A stretch of 16,286 nt of DNA from JBBKWJ01 sp037968895 (GTDB lineage: Bacteria; Actinomycetota; Acidimicrobiia; Acidimicrobiales; SZUA-35), in the NCBI GenBank assembly GCA_037968895.1, contig JBBKWJ010000185.1, positions 1 through 16,286 on the forward strand, read 5' to 3'. Each line of letters starts with the position of its first letter. Position 1 is the stretch's first letter. Below the pieces are notes generated by a model, which saw only the letters and a list, made by a program, of their open reading frames with translations, was not told the DNA's origin and searched no databases. Of the stretch, positions 13,424 to 16,286 are shown in pieces. Both the position numbers and the translations under genes were made by a program.

Positions 13424-14674
13424 CGCCGTCTCAGGGTGATAGGTCGACCAGGCAAACCAGAACGTGTCGACGTGGACTGCGCGCTCCAACTGCTCACCAG
13501 TGCGTGGCCCCTCGGTGGCACGTCCGAGGACATTCCAGATACTTCCAGTCGCCTCGTCGGTGAATCCGTCGTCGGTTCGATCAAACTCATCCTCCGTGTA
13601 GAAGGCGCCAACAGCCCCAATGTCTCGACCGCCAGCAACGTCGGAAGCGTCGAGCGACGAGGCAAGACCAGGCTGGTGCCACACGATCACCCGACGGCCG
13701 TCGACGGTGGCTTCAACCACGCCGTCAGCAACCAGGCGCTCCATCGTGACCGCCACGCCATCGCTGCTGCTGCCAAGCCCAGTTACGCGCGACATTGGTG
13801 GTGCTGCAGGATCAACTTCGCCGGTGAAGAAGCCTCCAAGAGGTGAGTCAAACTGGTCGTAGCTCCCATAAGGATTCACACCGTACGCCCGCCGACCTTC
13901 TGGACGATCGAGCACCAGGGCATCGGGGTGTGCTTCTTTCACGTCTTCCCAAGCAAAGGTGGAAAGCGGCAACAGCTCAAGCTCAGTTCCTACAAGAACC
14001 CCAACCACCGCCCGTCCATCGAAGTGAGTCCAGAGACTCTCGGTCTGACGGTCGTACATGACGAGGGCCGACTGATAGAGCGAGCCCGAAGTTCCAAAGT
14101 CGAGAACCATGGACTCGCCGGTAGCGGCAACCACTTCGCGGTCGAACGCTACCCCCGAATTGCAGAGAGGGCAGTAGGTGACGGTCACGGGTCGTCCTTC
14201 AATGTCATCGTTAACGATCTCGTGGAGAATCATGATTTGGGTCGGGTACACGCGAACAGTTCCTTCAAGCTCAAGTACCAGAACTGACTCTTGATCCTCG
14301 ATCCAGTCGATGCTGTCTGCCGCGACGAACAACGGCTCATCGATCGATTGAATGCCGTCGGGTGGCGGGCCGCCCGAAACGATCAGCGTTCGATCGACGA
14401 GCGCTTCGGGAAAAACGTCAAGGTCGAGATGTCGTGGCGGAATGGCCGACTGCTCAACTGGGCGCTCGGCCCTGGCCCGGTTGTTATAGGCACGGACATT
14501 GGCGTCGGGGTAGTACTCGATGACGGTGCCACCTGTTGCCTCGGCAACAGGTGTGTCCGACGACTCTGTTTCCAACGACTGATCAACGGTGCTGGAGCAA
14601 GCCGCCGCCGCGATGGAAAGGGAAGCGACGAAAACAGTCAGCCGCAGCACGTGAGGTAGTCGGGGACTGTCCAT
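13412..14674 (-). CDS. DUF3179 domain lipoprotein
   Basis: 420 residues. The N-terminus HVLRLTVFVASLSIAAAAC is a lipoprotein signal peptide with Cys26 lipidated, followed by a Ser/Thr/Glu-rich linker (27-50). The rest is a DUF3179 domain with its hallmarks: an IDEPLFVAAD segment (111-120), the Cys motif VTYCPLCNSGVAFDRE (165-180, Cys168 and Cys171) and FGTSGSLYQSALVMYDRQT (193-211). The paired cysteines in TYCPLC could bind a metal or be redox-active. The family's biochemical role is not established. The protein should be anchored outside the cytoplasmic membrane. No strong Shine-Dalgarno precedes ATG 14674. Upstream (14675-14850) is the divergent region shared with the HNH gene. The CoA-transferase follows downstream, with no obvious functional link. 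Confidence 0.85.
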   Translation of the reverse strand: MDSPRLPHVLRLTVFVASLSIAAAACSSTVDQSLETESSDTPVAEATGGTVIEYYPDANVRAYNNRARAERPVEQSAIPPRHLDLDVFPEALVDRTLIVSGGPPPDGIQSIDEPLFVAADSIDWIEDQESVLVLELEGTVRVYPTQIMILHEIVNDDIEGRPVTVTYCPLCNSGVAFDREVVAATGESMVLDFGTSGSLYQSALVMYDRQTESLWTHFDGRAVVGVLVGTELELLPLSTFAWEDVKEAHPDALVLDRPEGRRAYGVNPYGSYDQFDSPLGGFFTGEVDPAAPPMSRVTGLGSSSDGVAVTMERLVADGVVEATVDGRRVIVWHQPGLASSLDASDVAGGRDIGAVGAFYTEDEFDRTDDGFTDEATGSIWNVLGRATEGPRTGEQLERAVHVDTFWFAWSTYHPETALLD

Positions 14675-14850
14675 GCTTCACAAACAGTTCGCGGCCACTG
14701 GCCATTCCGCAGCCCACCCAACGCATGACCGGTTTCGCAACACAAGGGTGCGTTGTCGGCATCCAGCGGTTTGGGTCAACAACCACACACCAAACTGCAC
14801 ACGGCCCCCGGCACGACTCTCTCATGTCTAAATAAATACTCTCCAGGGGG

Positions 14851-14878
14851 TTGTATCGAACGTATGTTCTGTTATAGT
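14851..14878 (+). promoter_or_regulatory. SOS-type promoter: -35 TTGTAT, LexA box, -10 TATAGT
   Basis: TTGTAT (14851-14856) and TATAGT (14873-14878) are 16 nt apart. The spacer contains CGAACGTATGTTCT (14857-14870), which matches the actinobacterial LexA box CGAAC-N4-GTTCG except for the last base. LexA would thus occlude the promoter until DNA damage. Transcription should begin near 14885, giving a short leader with the ribosome site GGGAAGGAG (14896-14904). Confidence 0.7.
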
Positions 14879-14910
14879 TGACCCAACGCCGACACGGGAA
14901 GGAGACCACA

Positions 14911-16212
14911 ATGAGCAACACCAAACTCGACACTTCAATACTCACTGGTCTCGCCCACTCCATCGAACAACACGACGCAACACAAGACTCAGTTGATTCG
15001 ATCAAAGCACTCCTCACCGAAGTCCGTCGCAGTCGCCAACTTCTCACAGGCTTCGAATCCACACTCACCCGTTCCCTCGAAGAGTTCGCCGACAACGGCG
15101 ACATCCTCTCCCCCGAAGACACCCTCATGAACTCTGGGCTCATGTCACCCGGTGCAGCAAAGAACGTCACACGACGCCGCAAATGCGGCAAAGCTTTGCC
15201 TGCGGTTGGTGACGCCCTCGACAACGGCACGGCACCAACCGAAAACCTCGACGCGATCGCGTCGGCCTACAACCAACTCGACGACGACGCCAAGCAACGA
15301 TTCAGTGCGGTACAAGACGACATCATCCAGAAAGCGAAGACGCTCACACCAAACCTCTTCCGGCCGTACCTCAGAACTGAAATTGAGCACGCCAAACAAG
15401 ATTTCGGGTTGTCTGAATATGAACAACAAGTCAAAGACTCAACACTCTCTTACGGCGTGAACTCCAAAACCGGGATGGCGTATCTGCGGGGCAGTATCGA
15501 CCCGGTCCGCGGTGAACAAATCATTTCTGGTCTCGACACTATGATCCGCTCAATGGCCAAACAAGCCGACAAGAAAACAACGTTCGGTGAACAGTTGAAA
15601 GTCGACGCGCTCGTCGCACTCTGTTCGATGACACCAGGCACGCAGACCCTCGATGGCCAGTCGAGCACCACAAGTTTCGGTGTCATCGTTGACGCCGACT
15701 CCTTGTTGCACGGCCCCCATGACGACTCGGTTCGCCAGACCCGCGACTTCGGCGCATCACTGTCGCAACCCACGATCGAACGCTTGGCCTGTGACTGCCA
15801 GATCCACACGTTGTTGATGGACACCAAAGGTGTTGCCATCAACGTCGGACGCACGTACCGGTCAGCGACCAAAGCCCAGAGGCTCGCCTTGCGGGCCATG
15901 TACGGATCGACCTGTGGCGTGGCCGGTTGCGACACCGCTTTTGCGTGGTGCGCGATACATCTCCACCGCCGACGGCGCGTTTTGGCGCGCCAGCGCCGAA
16001 AGGCGGGTTCGAACGAAGTGAGATACGACCATCATCATCAGTTGCATGAAGGCGGCTGGTCCATCCATCTCGATGGGGCCAGGAACCTTACGATCACACG
16101 CCCGGACGGCACAGTGTTCCAAGTTCAGCCGATGCCTACCGCACCTGATGTGGCATCGCGACGGGCGAAACGACAGAAGACCAAACCGCCAGGCAAACAA
16201 GTTTTCGCCTAA
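14911..16212 (+). CDS. DUF222/HNH (13E12-type) protein with altered HNH core
   Basis: 433 residues from ATG 14911, set by GGGAAGGAG ending 6 nt upstream. Residues about 20-300 match the DUF222 helical domain of actinobacterial 13E12-type proteins. The C-terminal HNH module starts normally with STCGVAGCDTAFAWCAIH (333-350; Cys335, Cys340, His350) and ends normally with HHHQLHEGGWSIHLD (374-388) and TITRPDGTVFQ. Between them, residues about 353-372 read RRRRVLARQRRKAGSNEVRY instead of the usual W-x-x-GGxTDLxNLxPLC. The HNH Asn and the distal Cys are therefore missing although the reading frame is open. The family is thought to encode mobile or repeat-associated nucleases, and several mycobacterial members are LexA-controlled, which fits the SOS box here. 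This copy may be catalytically dead or altered. Codons are more A-rich than in the neighbours (many CAA, ACA, AAC). Confidence 0.88.
   Translation: MSNTKLDTSILTGLAHSIEQHDATQDSVDSIKALLTEVRRSRQLLTGFESTLTRSLEEFADNGDILSPEDTLMNSGLMSPGAAKNVTRRRKCGKALPAVGDALDNGTAPTENLDAIASAYNQLDDDAKQRFSAVQDDIIQKAKTLTPNLFRPYLRTEIEHAKQDFGLSEYEQQVKDSTLSYGVNSKTGMAYLRGSIDPVRGEQIISGLDTMIRSMAKQADKKTTFGEQLKVDALVALCSMTPGTQTLDGQSSTTSFGVIVDADSLLHGPHDDSVRQTRDFGASLSQPTIERLACDCQIHTLLMDTKGVAINVGRTYRSATKAQRLALRAMYGSTCGVAGCDTAFAWCAIHLHRRRRVLARQRRKAGSNEVRYDHHHQLHEGGWSIHLDGARNLTITRPDGTVFQVQPMPTAPDVASRRAKRQKTKPPGKQVFA
15967..16026. repeat. Hairpin-rich segment replacing the HNH core
   Basis: This segment holds GGCGCG (15974-15979) pairing with CGCGCC (15986-15991), a CGCC-GAAA-GGCG hairpin with a GNRA-type loop (15994-16005), and the palindrome GTTCGAAC (16007-16014). 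It is GC-rich and unlike the flanking gene. Its length equals the canonical HNH core, so the frame is kept. It looks like a replaced or converted block, possibly a copy of a dispersed palindromic repeat; only one copy is present in this window. Confidence 0.4.
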
Positions 16213-16223
16213 CTCGGCAATGC

Positions 16224-16247
16224 AACCCCCTTCTCGGGGTTTATTGT
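16224..16247 (+). terminator. Rho-independent terminator after the HNH gene
   Basis: AACCCC (16224-16229), the loop CTTCTC and GGGGTT (16236-16241) form a 6-bp stem, followed by the T-rich TATTGT. It starts 12 nt after the stop codon, as expected for an intrinsic terminator of a single-gene unit. Confidence 0.65.
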
Positions 16248-16286
16248 CGCGTTCAAGCAAGCCTTGCGAACGTTTTGGTGTCTGAC

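Noticed and set aside
14693..14703. GGCCA-C-TGGCC palindrome just upstream of the DUF3179 start
   Set aside because: Five-base GC-rich arms in GC-rich DNA are expected by chance; no -10 is associated with it.
5360..14815. The 14-mer GGCCCCCGGCACGA occurs at 5360-5373 and again at 14802-14815
   Set aside because: One copy is inside a coding region and the other intergenic, there is no extended similarity, and two matches of this GC-rich string do not make a repeat family.
15830..16021. Plus-frame ORF through the altered HNH region as evidence of a compensated frameshift
   Set aside because: Neither alternative frame encodes the canonical HNH core, so a frameshift does not explain the change.

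Overview
The window looks like the chromosome of a free-living, moderately high-GC actinobacterium, plausibly of the Acidimicrobiia/Ilumatobacter type. The evidence is the GC-rich codon use, GTG starts, 4-nt start/stop overlaps, an apparently leaderless gene, Tat/Sec lipoproteins, a CaiB-type CoA-transferase, a DUF3179 lipoprotein and a DUF222/HNH (13E12-type) gene under a mycobacterial-style LexA box. The taxonomic call is inference; no rRNA or tRNA gene is visible.

Layout. (1) 5-901, minus: a tandem-GNAT acetyltransferase, with a 27-bp near-perfect palindrome about 50 nt upstream of its start. (2) 902-1341: mostly non-coding, holding what looks like the orphan C-terminal end of a WD40/AfsR-like protein. 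(3) 1342-3994, plus: a possible 26-codon leader ORF followed by two CNNM/CorC-type (DUF21-CBS-CorC_HlyC) membrane proteins, joined by 4-nt overlaps. (4) 4137-5388, plus: two unrelated-looking small multispanning membrane proteins of unknown function. (5) 5384-7554, plus: a compact copper-type operon of a DUF305 lipoprotein and a Tat-exported multicopper oxidase. Its promoter has a CRP/FNR-like dyad and a second dyad lying on the -10 region. (6) 7665-9673, plus: an SDR dehydrogenase and a FOXRED1/DAO-type FAD oxidoreductase, 2 nt apart. (7) 9703-11028, minus: an MBL-fold alkylsulfatase-like hydrolase, divergent from a tandem-GNAT acetyltransferase (11105-12076) that appears leaderless. (8) 12120-14674, minus: a DUF3179 lipoprotein and then a CaiB/BaiF CoA-transferase. 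(9) 14851-16241, plus: an SOS-box promoter, a DUF222/HNH gene and its terminator.

How the genes fit together. Region 5 is the clearest functional unit: two exported, Met/His-rich proteins expected to handle copper or oxidise metal at the cell envelope, co-transcribed from a regulated promoter. Regions 6-8 read as a loose catabolic neighbourhood (dehydrogenase, flavin oxidase, hydrolase, CoA-transferase), but no substrate can be assigned. I see no CRISPR array, no complete insertion sequence and no obvious large new system. The most unusual signals are the HNH gene, whose catalytic core is replaced by a hairpin-rich segment of about 60 bp while the frame stays open, and several unannotated regulatory dyads.
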